The notes under the pieces were generated by a model. The model made no database searches and was not told where the DNA came from. It worked only from the letters and a program-made list of their open reading frames with translations. The translations under genes and the position numbers were made by a program. 10,627 nucleotides of DNA from Limnohabitans sp. (lineage in GTDB: Bacteria; Pseudomonadota; Gammaproteobacteria; Burkholderiales; Burkholderiaceae_C), in the NCBI GenBank assembly GCA_009693225.1, contig SHXP01000063.1:1-10627 (forward strand), given 5' to 3'. Of the stretch, positions 1 through 5,815 are shown in pieces. Position 1 is the stretch's first letter. Every line of letters starts with the position of its first letter.

Positions 1-314
1 TCGGCGGCGAGTTCCAGGTTGGTCTTGCGGATTTCCTCAACATAGCTGAGATACTGGCGGGTCAGACCTGCCATGGGAATGTCGAGGATGTTGAAATTTT
101 GTTTGCGGATCAGGTAGAGTAGCAAATCCAGCGGGCCTTCAAAGGCTTCCAGAAAGATTTGCAGCGCATCCGGCGGAATGTACAAGTCCTGCGGCATGGC
201 GAACAGCGGTTCGCCGTACAAACGCGCCACCGCCACGTGGTCTATGACCGATGGCATATGGGGCAGATCGGCATTCGGCCTGGCGGGCCAGTTCGCCACA
301 GTAGGTGTGTTCAC
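1..314 (-). CDS. scpA: Segregation and condensation protein A (ScpA), N-terminal part
   Basis: ScpA is the kleisin subunit that bridges the SMC heads and, with ScpB, forms the bacterial condensin used in chromosome compaction and segregation. About 104 codons are visible; the rest lies beyond the left edge. The family signature is clear: ARLYGEP near residues 30-36, then FEGPLDLLLYLIRKQNF at residues 58-74, followed by ILDIPM. I place the start at a GTG (bases 314-312 of the complement) because its GTGA overlaps the stop codon of the DUF3460 gene, a classic coupled arrangement. An in-frame ATG 19 codons further in (complement of 255-257) is the alternative; it falls just before the conserved part, so the first 19 residues are the uncertain bit. 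No separate promoter is visible, so it is probably transcribed with the DUF3460 gene. Confidence 0.93.
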   Translation of the reverse strand, partial: MNTPTVANWPARPNADLPHMPSVIDHVAVARLYGEPLFAMPQDLYIPPDALQIFLEAFEGPLDLLLYLIRKQNFNILDIPMAGLTRQYLSYVEEIRKTNLELAA

Positions 315-520
315 TTGGGCGCGTTGGTCAGATAGACGTAGGGCTTTTGCGCCACGCGGGCGTCTTTGAACCCGCTTTGCTCCTGGCGGTTCAGGCTTTT
401 GTCCCACAGCAGCGCACGGCCCTGGCGCTGCTCGGCCTCCAGCGTCGGCTTGGCGGCTTTGAGTTGCTGCAAAAACTCGGTGGTTTCAGAGGTATAGGCG
501 GGACGGCTGAACAATGACAT
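311..520 (-). CDS. DUF3460 family small protein
   Basis: A 69-residue protein of unknown function that I recognise as the DUF3460 type, a small family typical of Betaproteobacteria. Visible features are an N-terminal FLQQLKAAKP helix (about residues 16-25), an acidic/basic stretch with EAEQRQGRALLWDK (28-41), and a C-terminal VAQKPYVYL (56-64) close to the family's usual ending. There is no signal peptide or membrane segment, so it should be cytoplasmic. The gene sits directly ahead of scpA with a 4-base overlap, suggesting co-translation. The ribosome-binding site is weak: a GGAA about 10 bases before the ATG. Family membership is from recognition of the pattern; the role is unknown. Confidence 0.85.
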   Translation of the reverse strand: MSLFSRPAYTSETTEFLQQLKAAKPTLEAEQRQGRALLWDKSLNRQEQSGFKDARVAQKPYVYLTNAPK

Positions 521-550
521 AAGCGGTAGTTTCCAGGTGAGAGCGAGATT

Positions 551-898
551 CTACTCAGTAGCAACCCGTAAAGCTGTTTGCCAGCCCGACACGATAAGGC
601 GGGCTTTCAGCCGCGCCAGCAAACCGGTCCGCACCGGTATGCCCAGCGGTTGCGGGTTCAGTCCGCACAGCATGGGTTGAACCTGCTTTTGTTCGCAGCT
701 GACCAGCAAGCCGCGCAAGGCATAGGCACCGCTGGCGTGGATGTAAATCAAACCCCAGAGTTCCAGCACCAGCGTTTTTCCGGCAAGTCACGGGGTGTTT
801 GCTCGATCAAATCAACCGCGGCGAAAAACAGCGCCCCGTCGAGTGCCCAGACCCCGGTTTGCGCCGTGGCTTTTAAAAGGCTGCCCTGCGGGGAGGTT
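551..898 (-). pseudogene. Decayed STAS-domain remnant of a SulP-type anion transporter
   Basis: Two adjacent frames on the minus strand together read as the C-terminal STAS domain of a SulP sulfate/anion permease. The upstream frame gives WALDGALFFAAVDLIEQ (about 850-800); the other gives LVLELWGLIYIHASGAYAL and then CGLNPQPLGI and RTGLLARL, ending at a TAG at 551-553. The match is to the family pattern 'dGplfFanad ... vvlDlsgvtyiDssGa.aL'. The frames meet at a run of five T on the plus strand (775-779); one more T would join them as ...PEK-TLVLEL.... No start codon fits, and the roughly 400-residue membrane part of a SulP protein is absent: the neighbouring nucleotidyltransferase stop lies right at its upstream end. 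The Asp normally found in the Y-I-D-x-S-G motif is His here. A sequencing error could explain the frameshift but not the missing transporter. This is the only content of the 378-base stretch between the flanking genes. Confidence 0.65.
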
Positions 899-1543
899 TC
901 AGTCTGTCCAGGCGGGCGGCCATTGCAGACGCATGCCGTGTACTTTTTCAAAATTGGCTATGTCCTGCGGCCGGTCTAGGTCGGTGACAAAGTGCGGGTT
1001 ATCAACCGGCAGTTTCATGGTCAGCCCGGGGCGGCGTTGCCGCCATTCCTTGCAGCCGAAAGCACTGTCGCCCGCCAGTATCTCCAGACGGGTAGGCGCG
1101 CTCAGCAGCACCGGGTTGCCGGGCTGGCCGTTGACCAGCGGAAACAGCATGCCGGTGTCTGTCGGGGCTTGTGCAAACGCTTGTATCAGCGTTTCTATAT
1201 CTGCTGTGGTGACGAGGGGTTGATCGGCCAGCGACATCACCACCGCGCCCACGTCGGCGTCAATCGCTTGCAAACCCAGGCGCTGCGACGACACCAGGCC
1301 CTGGTCCGGGTCGGGGTTGTACACCTTGAGCACCGGCAGTCCGGCCAGCGGTGCTTCGATGTCGGCGGCGTAGTGACCGAGTACCAGCACCAGTTGCGTG
1401 ACACCGGCGTCCAGCAGTTGGCGGGCGCTGCGCCGTATCAGCGGTTCGCCATCAAGTTCTAACAATGACTTGGGTTTGTGCCCCATGCGCGAACCTGAAC
1501 CGGCGGCGAGCAACACCGCGGCTGTGCGCCAGGGCGAGTTCAT
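899..1543 (-). CDS. MocA/MobA-like nucleotidyltransferase (NTP_transf_3 family)
   Basis: A 214-residue cytoplasmic nucleotidyltransferase of the MobA/MocA type, which moves a nucleotide from CTP or GTP to a molybdopterin-like or related acceptor. The nucleotide-binding signature is at the N-terminus: LLAAGSGSRMGHKPK (11-25), matching LAAGxxxRMGxxK. Further family positions are NPDPDQGLVSSQRLGL (76-91), SLADQPLV with the metal-binding Asp (104-111), GNPVLLS (142-148) and TDLDRPQDIA (187-196), matching the DIDTPED-like end of the MocA group. The length fits a single-domain MocA protein. The ATG lies 10 bases after the metG stop with no strong ribosome-binding site, so it is probably read from the metG transcript. 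No molybdoenzyme or XdhC-type gene is visible to fix the acceptor; molybdenum cofactor cytidylyltransferase is the best guess, not proven. Confidence 0.82.
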   Translation of the reverse strand: MNSPWRTAAVLLAAGSGSRMGHKPKSLLELDGEPLIRRSARQLLDAGVTQLVLVLGHYAADIEAPLAGLPVLKVYNPDPDQGLVSSQRLGLQAIDADVGAVVMSLADQPLVTTADIETLIQAFAQAPTDTGMLFPLVNGQPGNPVLLSAPTRLEILAGDSAFGCKEWRQRRPGLTMKLPVDNPHFVTDLDRPQDIANFEKVHGMRLQWPPAWTD

Positions 1544-1553
1544 GTGGCGAACA

Positions 1554-3638
1554 TCAATGGATGCGCATGCCGGGTTTCGCGCCCGCCCAGGGCTCGAGCA
1601 CGTAAATGCCGGGATGCGCTTTTTCGTCGGCGTGAGAGGCAGCCAGCACCATGCCTTCAGAGACGCCGAATTTCATTTTGCGCGCGGCCAGGTTGGCGAC
1701 CATGACCGTATGTTTACCGATCAGGTCTTGCGGCTTGTAAGCGCTGGCAATGCCGCTGAAGACGTTTCGCATGCGGCCTTCACCCGCATCCAGCGTCAGG
1801 CGCAGCAGCTTGGTGCTGCCCTCCACCGGTTCGCAGTTGACGATCAGCGCCACCCGCAAATCTATCTTGGCGAAATCATCGATGGTGATGGTGGGGGCGA
1901 TGTCCTCGCCGCCGGGGATCATTTTTTCTTCGATGACAGGTGGCGGTTCAAACAAAGCATCCAGCATTTTCTTGTCCACGCGTTGCATCAAATGGTTGTA
2001 GTTGCCGATCGTGTGTCCTGCACCTAGGGGCCGGACCGTATTGCTGAATGTCATGGCTTCAATGTTTAAGAAACTTTCTACTTGCGCGGCCAGTTGCGGC
2101 AACACCGGTTTGAGCATGGTGCTCAGCAAGCGGAAAGCCTCGATGCAGGTGGTGCACACATCCTGCAAACGTGCATCCATACCTTGCTGCTTGGCCAGCT
2201 CCCAGGGTTTGTTGGCGTCCACATACTCGTTGACCCGGTCGGCCAGCGCCATGGTGTCGCGCAAGGCCTTGGCATAGTCGCGCCGCTCAAACAAATCGGC
2301 AATCGCGGCCAATCCGTTTTGCAATTGCAGTAACAAGGCCTGGCCGTCGCTGCTGACAGCGCCCAGTGTGCCGCCAAAGCGTTTGCTGATAAAGCCTGCG
2401 GCCCGCGAAGCGATATTGATGTACTTGCCCACCAGGGCGCTGTTGACCCGTGCCATGAAGTCTTCCGCGTTGAAGTCTATGTCTTCGTTGCGCCCGTTGA
2501 GTTTGGCCGCCAGGTAATAACGCAGCCACTCGGGGTTCATGCCCAGCTTGAGGTATTTCAACGGGTCCAGGCCGGTGCCCCGACTCTTGCTCATCTTCTC
2601 GCCGTTGTTGACAGTCAGAAAACCGTGGACAAACACTTTGTCGGGCGTTTTGCGGCCGCTAAATTTCAGAATCGCCGGCCAGAACAGCGTGTGGAAGGTG
2701 ACGATGTCTTTGCCGATGAAATGGTATTGCTCGACCGCGTCGTCGCTGATGTAGTCCTCGTAGCTTTCGCCGCGACGGTCCAGCAGGTTTTTCAACGAAG
2801 CCAGATAGCCGATGGGCGCGTCCAGCCAGACATAAAAATACTTGCCCGGTGCATCAGGTATTTCAATGCCGAAGTAAGGCGAGTCGCGGCTGATGTCCCA
2901 GTCGCCCAGGCCTTCGCTGGTCAAGCCGTCCGGGTTGGTTCGCACACTGAACCATTCCTTCACCTTGTTCGCCACTTCGGTTTGCAGGTGTTTGCCGTTT
3001 TGCGTCCAGTCCTGCAAAAACTCTACACAACGCGGGTCCGACAGCTTGAAGAAATAGTGCTCGGCGTGTTTCAGCACCGGCGTGGCGCCACTCAGGCTTG
3101 AATACGGGTTTTTCAAATCGGTGGGCGCATACACTGCGCCGCAGCTTTCGCAGTTGTCGCCGTACTGGTCTTTGGCACCGCATTTCGGGCATTCGCCTTT
3201 GATGAAACGGTCCGGCAGAAACATGTTTTTCTCGGGGTCGAAAAACTGCTCAATGGTTTTGCGCTCTATCAGCGTGCCGCCTTGCGCCGCTGACAAATCG
3301 CGCAGGTCGCGGTAAATCTGTTGCGCCAGCGCGTGGTTTTCCGGCGCATCGGTGGAGTGCCAGTTGTCAAAACCGATGTGAAAACCGTCCAGGTACTGCT
3401 GCCGGCCAGCGGCGATGCCGGCGACAAACTGCTGAGGCGTTTTGCCGGCCTTTTCGGCGGCAATCATGATGGGCGCGCCGTGCGTGTCGTCAGCGCAAAC
3501 GAAGTTCACAGCGTGCCCCTGCATGCGTTGAAAACGCACCCAGATGTCCGCCTGTATGTATTCCATCATGTGTCCGATATGGAAATTGCCGTTGGCATAG
3601 GGCAAGGCGGTGGTGACAAACAGGCGTCGCTGGCTCAT
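1554..3638 (-). CDS. metG: Methionyl-tRNA synthetase
   Basis: Cytoplasmic class I synthetase charging tRNA-Met with methionine. With the start at 3638 the protein is 694 residues, near the usual length of the long, dimeric proteobacterial form. It starts MSQRRLFVTTALPYANG and shows the HIGH motif as HIGH at 20-23, a zinc knuckle CPKC...CESC (Cys150, 153, 163, 166), and the KMSKS loop at 348-352. The C-terminal tRNA-binding (Trbp111-like) domain covers roughly 590-694, with IDLRVALIVNCEPVEGSTKL and VMVANLAARKMKFGVSEGM. The frame stays open to an ATG 26 codons upstream at 3716, but those residues have no family resemblance and precede the universal MSxRRxxVTxALPYANG start, so I reject them. The ribosome-binding site is weak. 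It is divergent from apbC/mrp, the same neighbour arrangement as metG and mrp in E. coli. Confidence 0.97.
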   Translation of the reverse strand: MSQRRLFVTTALPYANGNFHIGHMMEYIQADIWVRFQRMQGHAVNFVCADDTHGAPIMIAAEKAGKTPQQFVAGIAAGRQQYLDGFHIGFDNWHSTDAPENHALAQQIYRDLRDLSAAQGGTLIERKTIEQFFDPEKNMFLPDRFIKGECPKCGAKDQYGDNCESCGAVYAPTDLKNPYSSLSGATPVLKHAEHYFFKLSDPRCVEFLQDWTQNGKHLQTEVANKVKEWFSVRTNPDGLTSEGLGDWDISRDSPYFGIEIPDAPGKYFYVWLDAPIGYLASLKNLLDRRGESYEDYISDDAVEQYHFIGKDIVTFHTLFWPAILKFSGRKTPDKVFVHGFLTVNNGEKMSKSRGTGLDPLKYLKLGMNPEWLRYYLAAKLNGRNEDIDFNAEDFMARVNSALVGKYINIASRAAGFISKRFGGTLGAVSSDGQALLLQLQNGLAAIADLFERRDYAKALRDTMALADRVNEYVDANKPWELAKQQGMDARLQDVCTTCIEAFRLLSTMLKPVLPQLAAQVESFLNIEAMTFSNTVRPLGAGHTIGNYNHLMQRVDKKMLDALFEPPPVIEEKMIPGGEDIAPTITIDDFAKIDLRVALIVNCEPVEGSTKLLRLTLDAGEGRMRNVFSGIASAYKPQDLIGKHTVMVANLAARKMKFGVSEGMVLAASHADEKAHPGIYVLEPWAGAKPGMRIH

Positions 3639-3816
3639 AGGTAGGTAAATGTATTCAGGGAAAACGGTGATTTTATGCGGCACGCAGCTTGTCTTGAGTC
3701 TGCGTGAGGTAAGCACAGACCTGTGTTACCAAAGCGGTCTTGCGCACCACCGGTCTGTGTTGCAATCACGCTTGGCTAGACTAAGCGCTTTTCGCTTTGA
3801 AGATGCTGGAGCAGTT
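3639..3816. promoter_or_regulatory. Divergent metG/apbC intergenic region
   Basis: This 178-base spacer must carry the promoters of both metG (leftward) and apbC (rightward). For metG a possible -10, TAAAAT on the minus strand (3675-3670), lies about 32 bases before the ATG, but no good -35 accompanies it. No convincing promoter is visible for apbC. An 8-base inverted repeat, CACAGACC (3714-3721) and GGTCTGTG (3752-3759), with a second CGGTCT copy at 3735-3740, lies in the middle; a repeat of this size in a region this long can arise by chance. Confidence 0.5.
3808..3811 (+). promoter_or_regulatory. Ribosome-binding site of apbC
   Basis: GGAG five bases before the ATG at 3817. It decides the start: the same frame is open back to an ATG at 3649, but the 56 extra residues are not family-like, and the conserved N-terminal domain begins right after the 3817 start. 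Confidence 0.7.
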
Positions 3817-4908
3817 ATGGCAGTGACCGAACAAGACATTACCCTCGCCTTGCAAACTGTGGCGGACCCGCTCACCGGCCAGGACTTTGTGGCGGCCAAG
3901 GCCATCAAACACCTCACCCTCAAAGACGGCGCCGTCAGTTTTGACCTGGTGCTGGGCTACCCTGCCAGAAGTTTGTGGGATTCTTACCGGCAGCAACTCG
4001 AACACGTGGTGTCGCAAGTACCGGGCGTTACCTCGGTCAAGGTGCAAGTCAGCAGCCAGGTGGTGGCGCACACGGCTCAGTCGGGCGTGGCTTTGCTGCC
4101 TCAGGTGAAAAACATCATCGCCGTGGCTTCGGGCAAAGGCGGTGTGGGCAAATCCACCACCGCCGCCAACCTGGCGCTGGCGCTGGCCGCCGAAGGTGCC
4201 AGCGTGGGCTTGCTGGACGCTGATATTTACGGCCCCAGCCAGCCGATGATGATGGGCTTGTCCGGCCGCCCCGAAAGTGCCGACGGCAAAACAATGCAAC
4301 CGCTGGAGAACCACGGCGTGCAAGTCATGTCCATCGGTTTTCTGGTGGCGCAGGACCAGGCCATGGTCTGGCGCGGCCCGATGGCGACGCAGGCCCTGGA
4401 GCAGCTGCTGCGCCAGACCAACTGGCGTGACCTGGACTATTTGATCGTCGACATGCCGCCTGGCACCGGCGACATCCAGTTGACGTTGAGCCAGCGTGTA
4501 CCGCTGACCGGCGCGGTCATCGTCACCACGCCGCAGGACATTGCCTTGATCGACGCCATGAAAGGCATACGCATGTTCCAGAAAGTCGGCGTACCCATTC
4601 TCGGCATTGTGGAGAACATGGCGGTTCATGTGTGCAGCCAGTGCGGCCATGCTGAACATATCTTCGGCGTCGAGGGCGGCAAAAAAATGGCGCAGGCCGA
4701 GGGCATGGCGTATCTGGGCGCCTTGCCGCTGAGCATGGCCATACGCGTACAAGCCGACAGCGGCCTGCCCAGCGTGGTGGCCGAGCCTGAGGGCGAGGTC
4801 GCCGGTATTTACAAAGCGGTCGCCCGGCAACTGGCGGTCAAAGTCGCGGCCAGGGCCAGGGACTTCTCGTCCAAATTCCCCAGCATCAAGGTCTCGGCGA
4901 ATACCTGA
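3817..4908 (+). CDS. apbC: Fe-S cluster carrier ATPase ApbC/Mrp
   Basis: A 363-residue cytoplasmic P-loop ATPase of the Mrp/NBP35 group that binds and hands on iron-sulfur clusters to target proteins. Residues 5-85 form the MIP18-like (DUF59) domain, beginning with ITLALQTVADPLTGQD. The ATPase domain follows with the deviant Walker A GKGGVGKST (106-114), LLDADIYGPSQP (133-144), and VDMPPGTGD (211-219). A CxxC pair, Cys273 and Cys276 in VCSQCGH, is the expected shared cluster-binding site at the dimer interface. It is divergent from metG, an old neighbour relationship in proteobacteria, and ends 35 bases before boxR on the same strand. A role in maturing the two 4Fe-4S clusters of BoxA is possible but would be incidental, since this is a general housekeeping protein. 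Confidence 0.95.
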   Translation: MAVTEQDITLALQTVADPLTGQDFVAAKAIKHLTLKDGAVSFDLVLGYPARSLWDSYRQQLEHVVSQVPGVTSVKVQVSSQVVAHTAQSGVALLPQVKNIIAVASGKGGVGKSTTAANLALALAAEGASVGLLDADIYGPSQPMMMGLSGRPESADGKTMQPLENHGVQVMSIGFLVAQDQAMVWRGPMATQALEQLLRQTNWRDLDYLIVDMPPGTGDIQLTLSQRVPLTGAVIVTTPQDIALIDAMKGIRMFQKVGVPILGIVENMAVHVCSQCGHAEHIFGVEGGKKMAQAEGMAYLGALPLSMAIRVQADSGLPSVVAEPEGEVAGIYKAVARQLAVKVAARARDFSSKFPSIKVSANT

Positions 4909-4937
4909 TTGGAATGCCGGCCGTAATGCATTAAAGT
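4909..4937 (+). promoter_or_regulatory. Candidate boxR promoter
   Basis: TTGGAA (4909-4914) and TAAAGT (4932-4937) are 17 bases apart, each matching four of six consensus positions of a sigma-70 promoter. The -10 lies inside the TGCA-N6-TGCA site, so a bound repressor would block it. Transcription would be expected to start about seven bases downstream, which is at or next to the boxR ATG. Inferred from sequence only; boxR may also be read through from apbC. Confidence 0.4.
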
Positions 4938-4940
4938 GCA
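4927..4940. promoter_or_regulatory. BoxR operator candidate at the boxR start
   Basis: TGCATTAAAGTGCA, that is TGCA-N6-TGCA, ending three bases before the boxR ATG. The outer bases extend it to ATGCA...TGCAT. TGCA-N6-TGCA is, from memory, the repeat unit of the BzdR operators that control benzoyl-CoA genes in Azoarcus. The position suggests that BoxR represses its own gene. Confidence 0.65.
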
Positions 4941-4943
4941 TCT

Positions 4944-5717
4944 ATGGCCTTACCCGCATCCGCCACAGAACGGCACCCTTATTTGACTGCGCTGGGCGAG
5001 CGGGTGCGCGCCTTGCGTACACGGCACGGTCTCACGCGCAAAGCCGCCGCCGCCCGCGCCCAGGTGTCAGAGCGGCACTGGGTCAATCTGGAATCCGGCA
5101 CCGGCAACGCCTCAGTGCTGGTCTTGCTGCAGGTGGCCAAGGCCTTGCAGTGCGGACTGGTCAGTCTGTTGGAAGAAGAAGCCGCCAGCGGTACGGCGCG
5201 ACATCAGCATATTGCACTCATCGGCTTGCGCGGTGCCGGCAAGTCCACCCTGGGTCAGCGCCTGGCCCGGGAAATGGGTTATGTGTTTGTCGAAATCAGC
5301 CGCGTCATCGAAACCCTGGCCGGTTGCAGCATCAGCGAAATCCACGGTTTGTACGGGCCCCAGGCGTACCGCCGCTACGAACGCCGCGCCCTGGAAGACA
5401 GTCTGACTCAGCATTCGCACTTGGTGCTGGCCACGCCCGGCGGGGTGGTGTCAGATGAAGCCAGTTTTCAGCTGCTGCTGGCGCAGTGCTTCACCGTCTG
5501 GCTGCAAGCCACGCCCGAGGACCACATGGCGCGCGTGGTGGCCCAGGGCGACACCCGGCCGATGGCAGCCAGCCCCGAGGCCATGGGCGATCTGCGCCGG
5601 ATTTTGCAAAACCGCAGCCCGTCTTACGCCCGCGCCGACTGGCACTTGAACACCAGTGCCCGCTCACAGGAAGACAGTTTCCAGGCGCTCAAAAAAAATT
5701 GCGAATCACTGGCGTAA
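4944..5717 (+). CDS. boxR: Benzoyl-CoA-responsive regulator BoxR (XRE helix-turn-helix plus shikimate-kinase-like domain)
   Basis: A 257-residue transcription factor of the BzdR/BoxR family, which represses aromatic-degradation genes until benzoyl-CoA binds. Residues about 13-72 are an XRE-type helix-turn-helix (LGERVRALRTRHGLTRKAAA, then ERHWVNLESGTGNAS). Residues about 88-250 resemble shikimate kinase: P-loop GLRGAGKST (94-102), YRRYERRAL (142-150), TPGGVV (164-169), lid residues DTRPM (203-207) and NRSPSYARADWHLNTS (223-238). The usual Asp-x-Asp after the first strand is Glu117-Ile-Ser119, and the GGG motif is reduced to PGG, so shikimate phosphorylation is unlikely; the fold probably binds an effector instead. 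An in-frame TAA at 4932-4934 rules out an earlier start. There is no Shine-Dalgarno sequence: the upstream bases are occupied by the operator. It precedes boxC by 98 bases on the same strand. Confidence 0.93.
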   Translation: MALPASATERHPYLTALGERVRALRTRHGLTRKAAAARAQVSERHWVNLESGTGNASVLVLLQVAKALQCGLVSLLEEEAASGTARHQHIALIGLRGAGKSTLGQRLAREMGYVFVEISRVIETLAGCSISEIHGLYGPQAYRRYERRALEDSLTQHSHLVLATPGGVVSDEASFQLLLAQCFTVWLQATPEDHMARVVAQGDTRPMAASPEAMGDLRRILQNRSPSYARADWHLNTSARSQEDSFQALKKNCESLA

Positions 5718-5730
5718 ACTGCAATATATT
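5699..5730 (+). promoter_or_regulatory. Candidate boxC promoter
   Basis: TATATT (5725-5730) matches five of six -10 positions and sits in the centre of the first boxC operator, in the same register as TAAAGT within the boxR operator. The best -35-like hexamer, TTGCGA (5699-5704), is 20 bases away, which is too long; an overlapping AATATA (5723-5728) would give 18. The promoter could therefore depend on an activator or use a different spacing. The -35 half overlaps the end of boxR. Confidence 0.35.
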
Positions 5731-5733
5731 GCA
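5720..5733. promoter_or_regulatory. BoxR operator candidate 1 upstream of boxC
   Basis: TGCAATATATTGCA is a perfect 14-base palindrome of the form TGCA-N6-TGCA, three bases after the boxR stop codon. It covers the best -10 candidate for the boxCBA genes, as expected for a repressor site. Confidence 0.7.
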
Positions 5734-5750
5734 CTAACCAAGCGCTTTTA

Positions 5751-5764
5751 TGCAGGATGATGCA
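5751..5764. promoter_or_regulatory. BoxR operator candidate 2 upstream of boxC
   Basis: TGCAGGATGATGCA, again TGCA-N6-TGCA, lies 17 bases after the first site, 31 bases centre to centre or about three helical turns. The N6 spacer is not palindromic. A lone TGCA half-site follows at 5783-5786. It would fall in the early transcribed region if the candidate boxC promoter is right. Confidence 0.6.
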
Positions 5765-5804
5765 CAGCTTCGCGATCCGCAGTGCATTGCCACATGGACA
5801 CACC

Positions 5805-5810
5805 AAGGAA
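5805..5810 (+). promoter_or_regulatory. Ribosome-binding site of boxC
   Basis: AAGGAA with five bases to the ATG at 5816. It decides the start against the in-frame ATG at 5750, which overlaps the second operator and would add 22 residues unlike other BoxC proteins. Confidence 0.75.
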
Positions 5811-5815
5811 GCAGC

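Noticed and set aside
551..951. An intact standalone STAS-domain gene on the minus strand
   Set aside because: No single frame covers the domain, and the only ATG for the first half (at 951) lies inside the nucleotidyltransferase gene.
3639..3716. N-terminal extension of metG from the ATG at 3716
   Set aside because: The 26 extra residues precede the conserved synthetase start and cover the probable promoter.
3714..3759. CACAGACC/GGTCTGTG inverted repeat as an operator between metG and apbC
   Set aside because: An 8-base repeat with a 30-base gap is not unusual by chance in a 178-base region, and no regulator is suggested by the context.
3649..3816. N-terminal extension of apbC from the ATG at 3649
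   Set aside because: It adds 56 unfamiliar residues across the divergent promoter region, while the ATG at 3817 has a good GGAG.
3781..4941. A 386-codon open frame on the minus strand opposite apbC
   Set aside because: Same antisense codon-bias effect; the plus-strand protein has all Mrp/ApbC motifs.
5750..5815. Longer boxC start at the ATG at 5750
   Set aside because: It overlaps the second operator, lacks a ribosome-binding site and adds 22 non-conserved residues; the ATG at 5816 has AAGGAA at the right distance.
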